In this document: positions 46,306 to 54,461 of the stretch, one piece after another
How positions within the stretch are numbered: position 1 is the stretch's first letter
Layout: the number at the start of each line of letters is the position of its first letter
Assembly (NCBI RefSeq): GCF_014639655.1
Contig: NZ_BMGB01000001.1
Coordinates: 124,001-188,000 of the forward strand
Direction of reading: 5' to 3'
Source of the DNA: Conyzicola nivalis
GTDB lineage: Bacteria > Actinomycetota > Actinomycetes > Actinomycetales > Microbacteriaceae
DNA length: 64,000 bases
Made by a program: the position numbers and the translations under genes
The notes under the pieces: model-generated
Seen by the model: the letters and a program-made list of their open reading frames with translations, nothing else
The model's database searches: none
Told to the model about the DNA's origin: nothing

Positions 46306-46336
46306 GCGTCGCCCGGCCGAAGCGGCCGGGCGACGC
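46306..46336. terminator. Bidirectional terminator between secreted peptide and histidine kinase genes
   Basis: The 13-bp perfect stem GCGTCGCCCGGCC / GGCCGGGCGACGC with loop GAAGC lies between converging stops. Confidence 0.85.
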
Positions 46337-46337
46337 T

Positions 46338-47510
46338 CTAGCGGGTCGGCCCCGGCATGGTCATGTCTACGACGAGGCCGCCGCGGGTTCGAGGTCGGAT
46401 TTCGAACCGACCCCCGTGCGCGTCGACGATGCGGCTGACCAGGGCAAGGCCGAGGCCATGGGAGTCGGGGACCCCGGCTCCGCCGGTCGCGATACGTCCG
46501 GCCACGCGGTAGAAAGGTTCCGCCAGGGACGACGCGGTTGCGGCGTCGACCACGGCTCCCGTGTTCTCGATACGGATGCGCACCGTCCCCTGCTCGTCCG
46601 CGACCGTGATCCACACCGTCCCGCCCGTTTCGTTGTGCTGGACCCCGTTTCGGACCAAGTTCGCCACGGCTCGTTCGAGAAGCACTACGTCGGCCCACAC
46701 GGCCACCGTCGGTACATCGGCGATGATATTTACCTCGCGTGCTACGGCTATGGGTGAGACCTCCGCCACGGCTCGGGCTACGAGCGATCTCACGTCGTGA
46801 GGCGAACGTGTTAGAGGTGCAGCTGTGACATCAGAGAGGTCGAGAAGTGCGTCGACGATGCCTACCGTGCGGTCGTTCGCCGAGGCGAGTTTCGTCAGCA
46901 GTGCCGTTGTCGCCGTCGACTGGGGGCGGGCGAGTGCTCCGTCTATGAGTACTTTGACCGTTGTCAGGGGAGTCCGCAGCTCGTGGGATGCGTTGGCGGC
47001 GAACCGCTCGTTGGCGTCGAAAGACCGCTCCAGGCTGTCGAGCATGAAGTCGAAGGTGTCGCCGAGTTCGCGGAATTCGTCGTCGGCTGCGTCGAGAGCC
47101 ACCCGCTGATCGAACTTGCCTTCCGCGGCACCCCGGGCGGCCTCGTTGAGGGTCGAAAGCGGACGCAGCACGCGGCCGGCGACGATCCAGCTGGCGAGGA
47201 CTCCCAGTGCACCGATCACCAGGAGCACTACGACACCGAAGACGAGTAAGAGGCGGACGACGTCTGTCGTGTCGGCGACGACCACTCCGTCGACGGGGAC
47301 CTGTGTAGCGGCTGTGCCGGTGGCGAGGCTGTCGACTAAGCCGTTGGAAGGAGCTGCGGTGACGGTTGTGAATTGATATTGAGGGATCAGGCTCATCGCG
47401 AGGACTATGGCGGTGACGGTCGTCGCCGCGACGGCTACGACTACTGCGGATGTCGCGAGTGTGATCCGTGTGCGGGCGGCCAGCCGGCGCCGCGGACGAC
47501 TATGTTTCAT
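46338..47510 (-). CDS. Sensor histidine kinase
   Basis: The 390-residue membrane kinase has two membrane helices (about 15-38 and 85-108) flanking a short extracellular loop, then HAMP, the H-box (NASHELRTPLTTVK), N-box (VRNGVQHNE) and G-box (SHGLGLALV). ATG 47510 overlaps the regulator gene end by 11 bp. The extracytoplasmic sensor is only about 45 residues, so it probably senses membrane state or a peptide. It acts with the response regulator at 47500. Confidence 0.92.
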   Translation of the reverse strand: MKHSRPRRRLAARTRITLATSAVVVAVAATTVTAIVLAMSLIPQYQFTTVTAAPSNGLVDSLATGTAATQVPVDGVVVADTTDVVRLLLVFGVVVLLVIGALGVLASWIVAGRVLRPLSTLNEAARGAAEGKFDQRVALDAADDEFRELGDTFDFMLDSLERSFDANERFAANASHELRTPLTTVKVLIDGALARPQSTATTALLTKLASANDRTVGIVDALLDLSDVTAAPLTRSPHDVRSLVARAVAEVSPIAVAREVNIIADVPTVAVWADVVLLERAVANLVRNGVQHNETGGTVWITVADEQGTVRIRIENTGAVVDAATASSLAEPFYRVAGRIATGGAGVPDSHGLGLALVSRIVDAHGGRFEIRPRTRGGLVVDMTMPGPTR

Positions 47511-48165
47511 CGTCGACGACCGTGTACCCCACGCCGGCAAAAGTGTTTATGTAGGGCGGCCCGAGCTTCTTGCGCAAGGACGAGACCGTGACGCGGATCG
47601 AGTTGGTGAACGGGTTGGCGTTCTCGTCCCAGGCTTTCTCCAGCAGCTGTTCGGCGCTAACCGGTGTACCTGCTCGGGACATCAGTATGTGAAGGACGGC
47701 GAACTCTTTGCGGCTGAGCGTCAGGGGGGCGCCGAAGCGGTGGGCTGTGTGACGGAATGGATCGAGGGTCACCGATCCGACCTGCAGGGCAGGGGGAGTG
47801 CTTTCGGCCGGGCGGCGGCCGAGCGCCCACAGGCGCGCTTCCAGTTCGGCGAGGTCGAACGGCTTGGAGAGATAGTCGTCGGCACCCAGCTGGAACCCCG
47901 CGATCTTGTCTTTCGAAAGCCGTGCCGCGGTGAGCATGAGGATGCGTGGACCTCGGCCTCGCCCGGAGACACGACGCGCGACCTCGTCACCGTGTACGAG
48001 GGGAATGTCCCGGTCGAGCACCACGACGTCGTAGTCGTTCACGTCGATAGCCATCAGGGCTGACGAACCGTCGTGTGCGACGTCCACCGCCATCGTCTTC
48101 GACACCAGTGCATCCCTGATCGCCTCAGCGAGATCGATGTCATCTTCGACCAGCAATACCCGCAT
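47500..48165 (-). CDS. OmpR-family response regulator
   Basis: The 221-residue regulator has a receiver domain with acidic pocket EDD (8-10), phospho-acceptor Asp51 (VVVLDRDIP) and Lys in LSKPFD, then a winged-helix DNA-binding domain (RVTVSSLRKKLG, VGYTV). ATG 48165 follows GGAGAAGGAC. It is the first gene of the pair with the kinase. Likely targets include the flanking lipoprotein and peptide genes, but this is inference. Confidence 0.93.
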   Translation of the reverse strand: MRVLLVEDDIDLAEAIRDALVSKTMAVDVAHDGSSALMAIDVNDYDVVVLDRDIPLVHGDEVARRVSGRGRGPRILMLTAARLSKDKIAGFQLGADDYLSKPFDLAELEARLWALGRRPAESTPPALQVGSVTLDPFRHTAHRFGAPLTLSRKEFAVLHILMSRAGTPVSAEQLLEKAWDENANPFTNSIRVTVSSLRKKLGPPYINTFAGVGYTVVDDET

Positions 48166-48298
48166 GTCCTTCTCCGCTCTTTCCCGTGTCGATCAAACAC
48201 GTTCAGGCATAAAGAAAACGTCAGGCCGATCCTCCCGCCGTCAGCGCGAGGCGGCAGTGCCCTGGCCGCCGACGACGGCAAGGCGCATCGCCGGCGGC

Positions 48299-48943
48299 TT
48301 AGGCGCCGGGTTGCAGCGCCGTGACCTTAAGCAGTACAGCGATGGAGGAGGTGCAGCCTTGTATGTCGGGATCGGCGATGAAGATGGAAGCTTTGCTACC
48401 CGGCGGGTAGACACGCAGCCCGTCGGCTTGTGCGGCGCCGCATTTGTCGGCGGGGAAATTCGCTGCGTCTCTGATAGTCAGCTGCGCGCTGGCGCTGCCG
48501 CCGGGCGAAAGATGCACGGTGGGGTGGGCTGCCGGGTCTGAGCGGTCGAAGTCCGCGGCTGCTCCGAGTTGCGTGCCGTTTCCGCCGCCCACCAGGGATA
48601 CGCCGGGCCAGCCCTGCAGATCGCAGGCCGTTGCTCCGGTGTTGGTCAACACGATCGAGGCGGTGAAACTTCCTGCGGCTCCGCCGGCTCCTGCGGCGAT
48701 CGACCCGGCAATGTTCGAGGTGGCGCACCTGGCGGCGGCGGCTGCGGACCCCGACGGTGGGTCGTCGGTCGGCGCCGCCGTCGGGGGCGCGGCCGGGGGT
48801 GGAGGCGGGGTGGCAGTGGAGCTGGCTGTCGGTCTCGGTGTAGCTGTGGGCCCGCCCGGCTCCGCACCCTGCGCGCTGCAGCCCGCGAGAAGCAGGATTC
48901 CCAGCACCACGATCGATGCGGAACGAATTGTCGAACGGGTCAT
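48299..48943 (-). CDS. DUF4232 lipoprotein
   Basis: The 214-residue exported protein has lipobox LLAGC (Cys about 20), a Pro/Thr/Ala linker (about 25-70) and a DUF4232 beta-sandwich with Cys residues at ARCATSN, ACDLQGWPG, DKCGAA and GCTSS that probably form two disulfides. ATG 48943 follows AGGAGGAATC. DUF4232 lipoproteins are common in actinobacteria and functionally uncharacterised. It lies upstream of, and in the same direction as, the two-component system. Confidence 0.85.
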   Translation of the reverse strand: MTRSTIRSASIVVLGILLLAGCSAQGAEPGGPTATPRPTASSTATPPPPPAAPPTAAPTDDPPSGSAAAAARCATSNIAGSIAAGAGGAAGSFTASIVLTNTGATACDLQGWPGVSLVGGGNGTQLGAAADFDRSDPAAHPTVHLSPGGSASAQLTIRDAANFPADKCGAAQADGLRVYPPGSKASIFIADPDIQGCTSSIAVLLKVTALQPGA

Positions 48944-49060
48944 GATTCCTCCTGTTTGTCGCGCGCTATAACCACGTGTGGACGCGGCCCCCGCGCCCCG
49001 GGCGGTAAGCCGGAGACCGGCCAATCCTGCCCGCGGGGCGGCGCCCGCGTCGGAAACTCT

Positions 49061-49807
49061 TTAGAGGGTGAGTGCTCCGCCGTCTACGGGCAGCACGATG
49101 CCGTGGATGTATTCGGAATCGTCGCCGACGAGGAACGCTACTGCGGCAGCGATTTCGCGCGGCTGTCCGAGACGGTCGGCCGGGGTTCCCGCGTGGTACT
49201 GGGCGAACGCGTCGCCGAACACCTCGGTTCCTTCGGTGGCCGTCGGTCCGGGGCTCACGGAGTTGACTCGCACGCCCTGAGGTCCGAACTCGGCGGACCA
49301 GACTTTGGTCAGAGTCTCTACGGCAGCCTTGCTGGATGCGTAGAGAGATGCCCCGGCGATGCCCTTGGTGGCGATGGAGCTGGACAGGTTCACAACAGCT
49401 CCGCCGCCGTTTTCGATCATCGCGGGAACGAGGGCGTTGGTGAGGAAGAAGACGGCCTTGACGTTGGCGTCGTAGATGGAGTCGAAGTCGGCGGGGGTGA
49501 AGTCGACGCTGGGTCCGAACGGGTAGATGCCGGCGTTGTTGACCAGGATGTCGACATGGCCGCCGGCGACTTTCTCGACCTCGGCGGCGAACTCCGTCAG
49601 GCCGCTGATGTCCGACAGGTCGACAGCTACGAAGTCGGCTTTTCCGCCGGCTTCGACGATGCTCTGCACTGCGGCCGCGCCGCGGTCGGCGTTCCGGCCC
49701 GAGAGGATGACGTGGGCGCCGCGCTCGGCGAGGAGCTCGGCGGTAGTGCGGCCGATGCCGCTGGTGGAGCCGGTGACGAGGGCGGTCTTGCCGGTGAGAT
49801 CGGACAT
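49061..49807 (-). CDS. SDR-family NAD(P)-dependent oxidoreductase 1
   Basis: The 248-residue classical short-chain dehydrogenase has TGSTSGIG (cofactor), NNAG, the catalytic Ser in NLSSS and YxxxK in LYASSKAA, and ends with PVDGGALTL. ATG 49807 is chosen from the family N-terminus, with GGAAAGAAG upstream. It is divergent from the MFS gene, and the 23-bp regulon palindrome lies between them. The substrate is unknown. Confidence 0.92.
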   Translation of the reverse strand: MSDLTGKTALVTGSTSGIGRTTAELLAERGAHVILSGRNADRGAAAVQSIVEAGGKADFVAVDLSDISGLTEFAAEVEKVAGGHVDILVNNAGIYPFGPSVDFTPADFDSIYDANVKAVFFLTNALVPAMIENGGGAVVNLSSSIATKGIAGASLYASSKAAVETLTKVWSAEFGPQGVRVNSVSPGPTATEGTEVFGDAFAQYHAGTPADRLGQPREIAAAVAFLVGDDSEYIHGIVLPVDGGALTL

Positions 49808-49858
49808 AGTACTTCTTTCCAGTAAGGGGACGGGGAGGGCTCTTGAACGAACAACAGG

Positions 49859-49912
49859 CACGCGGGGATGCTGTCTTGCAATTCACACGCGGGGATGCTG
49901 TCTTGCAATTCA
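49859..49912. repeat. Perfect 27-bp tandem duplication in the SDR1-MFS1 intergenic region
   Basis: Two adjacent identical 27-bp units (49859-49885 and 49886-49912) each contain CTGTCTTGC, the left arm of the regulon palindrome. Only the second unit is followed by the right arm AATAGTCAG, so the first holds an orphan half-site. Confidence 0.9.
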
Positions 49913-49920
49913 ATAGTCAG
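49898..49920. promoter_or_regulatory. Regulon palindrome A (SDR1/MFS1)
   Basis: Arms CTGTCTTGC and AATAGTCAG are separated by five bases, 23 bp in all, matching CTRACT-N11-AGTYAG with one mismatch. It lies between the divergent starts at 49807 and 49978. Confidence 0.75.
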
Positions 49921-49977
49921 ACAGTAACACTTGGGAGCAACTTCCTCTCACCCATCACACGGAGCGCGTCTTCCCCC

Positions 49978-51321
49978 ATGTCAGAACCTTCAGGCGCACT
50001 GCGCCCATCGCCGTCACGGATGGCGCTTCCTGTCATTCTCCTGACCGTATTCATCATCCCGACCGGCATCGCCGGTATCGCTAACGCGTTGCCGGACATC
50101 GCCGGCGATCTCGGCTCGAATCCGACAGCTCTCCAGTGGGTGGTCAACGGCTTCAACGGATCGTTCGCCGTCTTCACCCTGGTGTGGGGAGTGCTGTCCG
50201 ATCGCGTCGGCTACAAGACGACGTTCGTCATCGGGGCAGCACTGATGGTCGCGGCATCTGTTGTCAGTGCCGTCGCTCCCAACCTCGTGGTCCTCGACGC
50301 CGCGAGAATACTCGCCGGGGCGGCGGGAGCGGCCATATTCACCGCGGCGGCATCGATCATCGCCAACGCGTACGAGCCGATCCCCCGCGGTCGGAACTTC
50401 GCCCTCCTCGGCACAGTCCTCGGGCTAGGCCTCGCGGTCGGGCCTACGCTGGCGGGCGGCCTCGTCGCGGCGTTCGGATGGCGCGGAGTCTTCGCCGTGT
50501 TCGCGGTCATCGTGGCACTGGCATTGTCCCTGAGCGGCTACGTGCCCAACATCAAGCACGAGCGTGTGGCCGGCACGAAACTCATCGACTTCTCGCTGCT
50601 GCGCAATCCGCATTTCCTGGCCATCTGCCTCGTCCCCGTCACCCATGCCTTCGGATACGTGGCGTTGCTCACCTACCTTCCGATCGCGCTCAGCGCAGTG
50701 CACGGCATCGACGCGGGGACGGCGGGCCTGCTGATGCTTCCCATGACCCTTCCGGTCCTGTTCGGGCCGATCCTCGGTGCGAGGCTCGTGGCGAGGTTCG
50801 CAGGGATCACGATCATGACGATCATCTACGGCTCACTCGTGCTCATGCTTCTCGGCAACGTCGGATTCCTTCTCCTGGCCGGAACCGCACCGGTCGCCGC
50901 GCTGTTGATCCCGATGCTGCTGCTCGGCTTCGGCTTCGGACTTCCGCTCGGCCTCCTCGACGGGGCGGCTCAGGCGGCGGTTCCGGCACGGAGCAGCGGA
51001 ACGGCGGCAGGCGTCATGAACTTCCTCCGTCTCGGAGGCGAAGCGGTGGTCGTCGGAACCTACGCCGCGATCGTGGCATGGATCATCTCGCTTCACATCG
51101 CTGACGGGACGACCGCGCAGGACGTCGCAGCCGGCCAAGCCGGTCATGCGCGCGAGTACAGCCAGGCTTTCGCCTGGGCCGAGTGGGGGATCATCGCGTT
51201 TATCGTCATCGGCGGGCTCGCGATCGTCTTGTTGCACCTGACGACAATCCGCGACGGCAAGGCGGCGGCGGTCCTCGACGGCGAGGACGACATCCCCGTG
51301 GAGCGGCCGGCCATCGCCTGA
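49978..51321 (+). CDS. MFS drug exporter (DHA2-like)
   Basis: The 447-residue transporter has about twelve membrane segments. Motif A appears as GVLSDRVGYKTT, and the segment LLGTVLGLGLAVGPTLAGG matches antiporter motif C of proton-driven drug exporters. ATG 49978 is chosen because it directly precedes the family N-terminus; the upstream in-frame Met lies in the tandem repeat. It is divergent from SDR1 and shares operator A. It probably exports toxic organic compounds. Confidence 0.88.
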   Translation: MSEPSGALRPSPSRMALPVILLTVFIIPTGIAGIANALPDIAGDLGSNPTALQWVVNGFNGSFAVFTLVWGVLSDRVGYKTTFVIGAALMVAASVVSAVAPNLVVLDAARILAGAAGAAIFTAAASIIANAYEPIPRGRNFALLGTVLGLGLAVGPTLAGGLVAAFGWRGVFAVFAVIVALALSLSGYVPNIKHERVAGTKLIDFSLLRNPHFLAICLVPVTHAFGYVALLTYLPIALSAVHGIDAGTAGLLMLPMTLPVLFGPILGARLVARFAGITIMTIIYGSLVLMLLGNVGFLLLAGTAPVAALLIPMLLLGFGFGLPLGLLDGAAQAAVPARSSGTAAGVMNFLRLGGEAVVVGTYAAIVAWIISLHIADGTTAQDVAAGQAGHAREYSQAFAWAEWGIIAFIVIGGLAIVLLHLTTIRDGKAAAVLDGEDDIPVERPAIA

Positions 51322-51357
51322 CACGTCCGACCCAGGCGTCTCGCCGCGGACGCAAAA

Positions 51358-51399
51358 CAGCCACGGTCCGGAGGTTTGAGCCCCCGAAGGCCGTGGCTG
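51358..51399. terminator. Bidirectional terminator between MFS1 and hydrolase 1
   Basis: The outer 9-bp stem CAGCCACGG / CCGTGGCTG encloses a G/C-rich inner stem. It lies between the converging genes. Confidence 0.7.
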
Positions 51400-51418
51400 A
51401 ATTGGTGTTCCGGAATTG

Positions 51419-52273
51419 CTACTTGACCGAGTCAGCAGCTCGCTCGATGAGACGGGCTACATCCTTCGGCTTCTCAAGCATCGAAAGGTGACCGGCGGCT
51501 ACCTTGACGGAAACGCCGCCAGCGCGAGCCGCCATCGCTTCCTGCTCGGCGACGGGGATGACCTTGTCCTTGGTGCCGATGAGGAAGAAGCTCGGGATCG
51601 ACTTCCAGGCGGGTGCGGCGGACGGCTCCTGCAGAGCGCCACCGGCGACCGGTCGCTGGGACGCTGCCAGGACGGCGGCCTCGCTCTTGTTCAGGTCCGC
51701 GGTGAAGCCGGCGGCGAAGACGGCCTTCTGTACGTACAGGTCGGGGTCACCCGTCGGCATGTTGGGGTCTTGGACCACGTTGAACACCGATTCCGGTGCT
51801 GCGGCGAGGACGGAGCCCGGCTTGGCGCCGGCCAGGTCGACGACGGATTCGCCGAGGTCAGGAGCGAACGCGTCGATGTAGGCGAGCGCCTTCACGGTCG
51901 GGGCCTGAAGCGCGGCGTTGGTGATGACCGATCCGCCGTAGGAGTGGCCGACGAGCACGACGGGTCCGGTGGTTGCCTGGTTGACGAAGGCTGCGACGGA
52001 GGCCGCATCGGATGCCAGTCCGCGCAGCGGCTGCGGAGCGCTGACGACGGTGTAGTCGTCCTTCTGGAGACGTTCCGTCACCGTGGCGAAGCTGGACGCG
52101 TCCGCCCAGGCGCCATGCACCAGGACGATGGTGGGCTTCGCGGGGTGGGAGGCGGACTCGGCGGACGAGTCCTGGGTCCCGGCCGCCGCAGCTGCCGGAC
52201 CTGCGATCGCTACGACGGCGGCTGCCGCTGTGAGGAGAGTGAGGGCTGTGCGTCCTCGGGTTGAAAGAGACAT
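51419..52273 (-). CDS. Secreted alpha/beta hydrolase (hydrolase 1)
   Basis: The 284-residue protein has an N-terminal signal peptide (hydrophobic 8-38, AAA cleavage region). Fold landmarks are LVHGAWAD (oxyanion), the nucleophile Ser in VGHSYGG, Asp in GTKDKVIP and His in AAGHLSM. It is similar to the cytoplasmic protein at 62117 (shared HGA.AD.SS, PLRGL.SD, HSYGG.VIT). ATG 52273 follows AAAGGA. It is divergent from a TetR gene across operator B. Esterase or dehalogenase-like activity is possible. Confidence 0.88.
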   Translation of the reverse strand: MSLSTRGRTALTLLTAAAAVVAIAGPAAAAAGTQDSSAESASHPAKPTIVLVHGAWADASSFATVTERLQKDDYTVVSAPQPLRGLASDAASVAAFVNQATTGPVVLVGHSYGGSVITNAALQAPTVKALAYIDAFAPDLGESVVDLAGAKPGSVLAAAPESVFNVVQDPNMPTGDPDLYVQKAVFAAGFTADLNKSEAAVLAASQRPVAGGALQEPSAAPAWKSIPSFFLIGTKDKVIPVAEQEAMAARAGGVSVKVAAGHLSMLEKPKDVARLIERAADSVK

Positions 52274-52332
52274 TGTCGATTCCTTTGGTTGTAGAACGAA
52301 CGGTCGTTCCACTGAATGAAAGCACTGGACGC

Positions 52333-52373
52333 CTGACTTGTCAATTGCAAGCTAGATAAGATTCCTGTGTAAT
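52333..52373 (+). promoter_or_regulatory. Regulon palindrome B and TetR1 leaderless promoter
   Basis: The palindrome at 52333-52355 has arms CTGACTTGT and GCAAGCTAG. It contains the -35 TTGCAA (52345-52350); 17 bp further lies -10 TGTAAT (52368-52373), eight to nine bases before ATG 52382. A bound repressor would block the -35 and also face the hydrolase 1 promoter. Confidence 0.8.
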
Positions 52374-52381
52374 CTGTCTCA

Positions 52382-52954
52382 ATGTCAACGATCGACCAGG
52401 CCCGCATGTCCGCGCGACAAAGGATTCTGGTGGTGGCAAGCGATCTGTTCTACCGCGAAGGCATCAATTCCGTGGGCGTGGACCAGATCGTGCGTGCAGC
52501 CCACGCCACGCGAGCAACGTTGTACCGGCATTTCCAGGGCAAGGAAGCTCTGGTGGTCGCGTACTTGGAGCGGGAAGACGACGGTTTCCGCGCCCTGGTC
52601 GAGTCGGGCTCTCAAGTCGCGGAAACGCCGCGGGCAGCGTTGGAGCTCGCCTTGGAGGGCATCGCGGACGACGCGCGTAGGCATCACACCCGCGGTTGCC
52701 CGTTCATCAACGCGACCGCCGAGTTCCCGGATCCGGACAGTGCCGTGAGGCTCGTGGTGACCGCCCACCGTGCCTGGTTTCGGTCGCAATTAGAGATGCT
52801 GCTGGCTGCCGCCGGCGTGGCGGACCCGGTGGAAGTGGGAGAAGGGCTGGTCATGCTCCGCGACGCGGTGCTGATCGGAAGCTACCTCGACGATCCCGAT
52901 CGGGCGCGTCAAGCGTTTCTGCGCAATGCTCGGAGGCTCGTCGGTACCGCCTGA
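52382..52954 (+). CDS. TetR-family regulator 1
   Basis: The 190-residue repressor has an N-terminal helix-turn-helix (VGVDQIVRAAHATRATLYRHF) and a ligand domain containing RGCPFINATAEFPDPDS, a segment also found in the regulator at 55907, so the two are paralogues. The nearly leaderless start matches the promoter overlapped by operator B. It probably autoregulates and controls hydrolase 1. The inducer is unknown. Confidence 0.92.
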   Translation: MSTIDQARMSARQRILVVASDLFYREGINSVGVDQIVRAAHATRATLYRHFQGKEALVVAYLEREDDGFRALVESGSQVAETPRAALELALEGIADDARRHHTRGCPFINATAEFPDPDSAVRLVVTAHRAWFRSQLEMLLAAAGVADPVEVGEGLVMLRDAVLIGSYLDDPDRARQAFLRNARRLVGTA

Positions 52955-53193
52955 CCGCTTCTGCCCGCACCCCGCTGGCAACTGCGTCTGTTCGCCCGTC
53001 GGTGCGGCTCTGCCGACGCCTGGCGATACGGCCGCTGACGACATCGCCAACACGGTGCGGGCCGCTGTCTCTCAAGGACTCCCGGCGCTGGGGCCCGACG
53101 TCGCAGCGCGCGTCGACTGCATGCCGCCGGGCGGTTCACCGTCAAGGGCTCGATCGCGATCTGGCTACGACCCGGGGGTGCCCCGGCCTGCGA

Positions 53194-53541
53194 CTATGGG
53201 TTGAGCTTCGATCGCCAATCGCTGGGCACGCGGCCTTCAGGGCCCGGCACGGCCTGCGAGGCAGGACGGGAGGTGGGCTCCGCCAGCCTTGGGCCGTTCA
53301 GCATCTGCTCGGTCTCATAGTTCCAGAACCAGTTCTCGCCAGGCTCGAAGCTCTGCATGATCGCGTGGCCGGTCTCCGTGAAGTGGGCGGTGCCGTGCTG
53401 GGACGGGGAGTTGTCACAACACCCGACATGGCCGCACTCTGCGCATCGGCGGAGGTGCAGCCACCAGCCATCCGTCTGCTCGCACTCCAGGCAGCCTTCT
53501 CCTGAAGGGGCTGCTGCCGTGTTGATTGCCGGGTTGCTCAT
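53194..53541 (-). CDS. UBP-type zinc finger protein
   Basis: The 115-residue protein is nearly all one ZnF-UBP fold: GCLECEQTDGWWLHLRRC, CAECGHVGCCDNSP, the HGTAHFTETGH His cluster and WFWNYETEQ, with all metal ligands visible. In eukaryotes this domain binds ubiquitin C-termini; the bacterial proteins have no defined role. ATG 53541 follows AGGGAG. It lies 40 bp after SDR2 on the same strand and is probably co-transcribed from the promoter with palindrome C. Confidence 0.9.
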   Translation of the reverse strand: MSNPAINTAAAPSGEGCLECEQTDGWWLHLRRCAECGHVGCCDNSPSQHGTAHFTETGHAIMQSFEPGENWFWNYETEQMLNGPRLAEPTSRPASQAVPGPEGRVPSDWRSKLNP

Positions 53542-53581
53542 TGGATCTCCCTTGTTGGCTGATGCATTGAAACGCCGTCCG

Positions 53582-54289
53582 CTATGCACGCAGTTCGGTG
53601 TACAGCTCTTCTATCGGTCCCGACAACGCTTTCTTGAGAACGCGGGCCCTGAGGTCGGCGAGGACCTCGTATTCCCCGGACTCCACTGCGTCGTAGGCAG
53701 CGGAGACGATGCTTCTGGGGCTCGACTTGTCGGCCCGGATGTCGGCCACCATAGGGGTATCGACGTAGCCCATGTGGAGTCCGACGACGTGAGTTCCTTG
53801 GGGTGCGAGTTCGAGACGCAGCGAATTCGTCGCCGACCACAGCGCCGCTTTGCTGGCGCTGTATGCGCCTGCGAAGCCGGCCCAGCTCAGGGCGGAATGC
53901 ACGTCCAGGATCGCGCCTCCGCCGTTGGCGCCGACAACGGGCGCGAATGCTCGCGCGACCGCTACTGCGCCGAAGAAGTTGGTTTCGAAGACTGCGCGGA
54001 TGTCATCGAGGGACCCCGCGGTGATGCGGTCACCGTGGGTGTACACGCCGGCGTTGTTGACGAGCACTGTCGTATCGGCGGCAGACGCGGCCGCAGCGTC
54101 TACGGACGCTTGGTCTGTGACGTCGAGCGTTATGCCCACGATCCGCTCGTCATCCCAGTCGCGGACCGTCCGAGCCGACGCGTAGACCTTGCGGGCGCCG
54201 CGCGCGAGCGCCTGTCGGACGAATTCGGTGCCGAGACCGCCGTTCGCCCCTGTCACGAATACGACGGAATCGAGTATTTGCGCGCTCAT
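53582..54289 (-). CDS. SDR-family oxidoreductase 2
   Basis: The 235-residue short-chain dehydrogenase has TGANGGLG, NNAGVYTHG and YSASKAA, with Ser in HSALSW. The family variety is that of small SDRs acting on carbonyl compounds. ATG 54289 follows AAGGA. The palindrome at 54309-54331 lies only 20 bp upstream. It probably heads an operon with the UBP zinc finger gene. Confidence 0.9.
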   Translation of the reverse strand: MSAQILDSVVFVTGANGGLGTEFVRQALARGARKVYASARTVRDWDDERIVGITLDVTDQASVDAAAASAADTTVLVNNAGVYTHGDRITAGSLDDIRAVFETNFFGAVAVARAFAPVVGANGGGAILDVHSALSWAGFAGAYSASKAALWSATNSLRLELAPQGTHVVGLHMGYVDTPMVADIRADKSSPRSIVSAAYDAVESGEYEVLADLRARVLKKALSGPIEELYTELRA

Positions 54290-54308
54290 GGGTGTCCTTG
54301 CGTCGGAG

Positions 54309-54331
54309 CTGACTAGTGAGATAAAAGTTAG
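54309..54331. promoter_or_regulatory. Regulon palindrome C (SDR2)
   Basis: Arms CTGACTAGT and AAAAGTTAG are separated by five bases. Both six-base outer arms match the consensus (CTGACT, AGTTAG). It is 20 bp upstream of the SDR2 start. Confidence 0.75.
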
Positions 54332-54421
54332 CACCTCGGGGCAGCAGATGGGTGGACCCCGCAGCCAGCGGTGCGGCGCCGATCGCCGGGCGGCTCGCGA
54401 GGCGAAAGCGCCCGCGGGTAG

Positions 54422-54455
54422 CTGACTTGTGTTTTGCAATACAGGGGTGTTGAAT
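54422..54455 (+). promoter_or_regulatory. Regulon palindrome D and leaderless promoter of the enoyl-CoA hydratase-like gene
   Basis: The palindrome at 54422-54444 has arms CTGACTTGT and GCAATACAG. -35 TTGTGT (54427-54432) and -10 TTGAAT (54450-54455) are spaced by 17 bp, and the predicted transcription start falls exactly on the A of ATG 54462. Confidence 0.8.
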
Positions 54456-54461
54456 GCCGAC

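Noticed and set aside
49859-49912. Short direct repeats as a CRISPR-like array
   Set aside because: Only two adjacent units with no spacers. It is a simple tandem duplication.
52926-53204. Open frame after TetR1 with some coding character (VRAAVSQGLPALGPD)
   Set aside because: No ribosome site, and apparent homology would need a frame change. At best it is a gene remnant.
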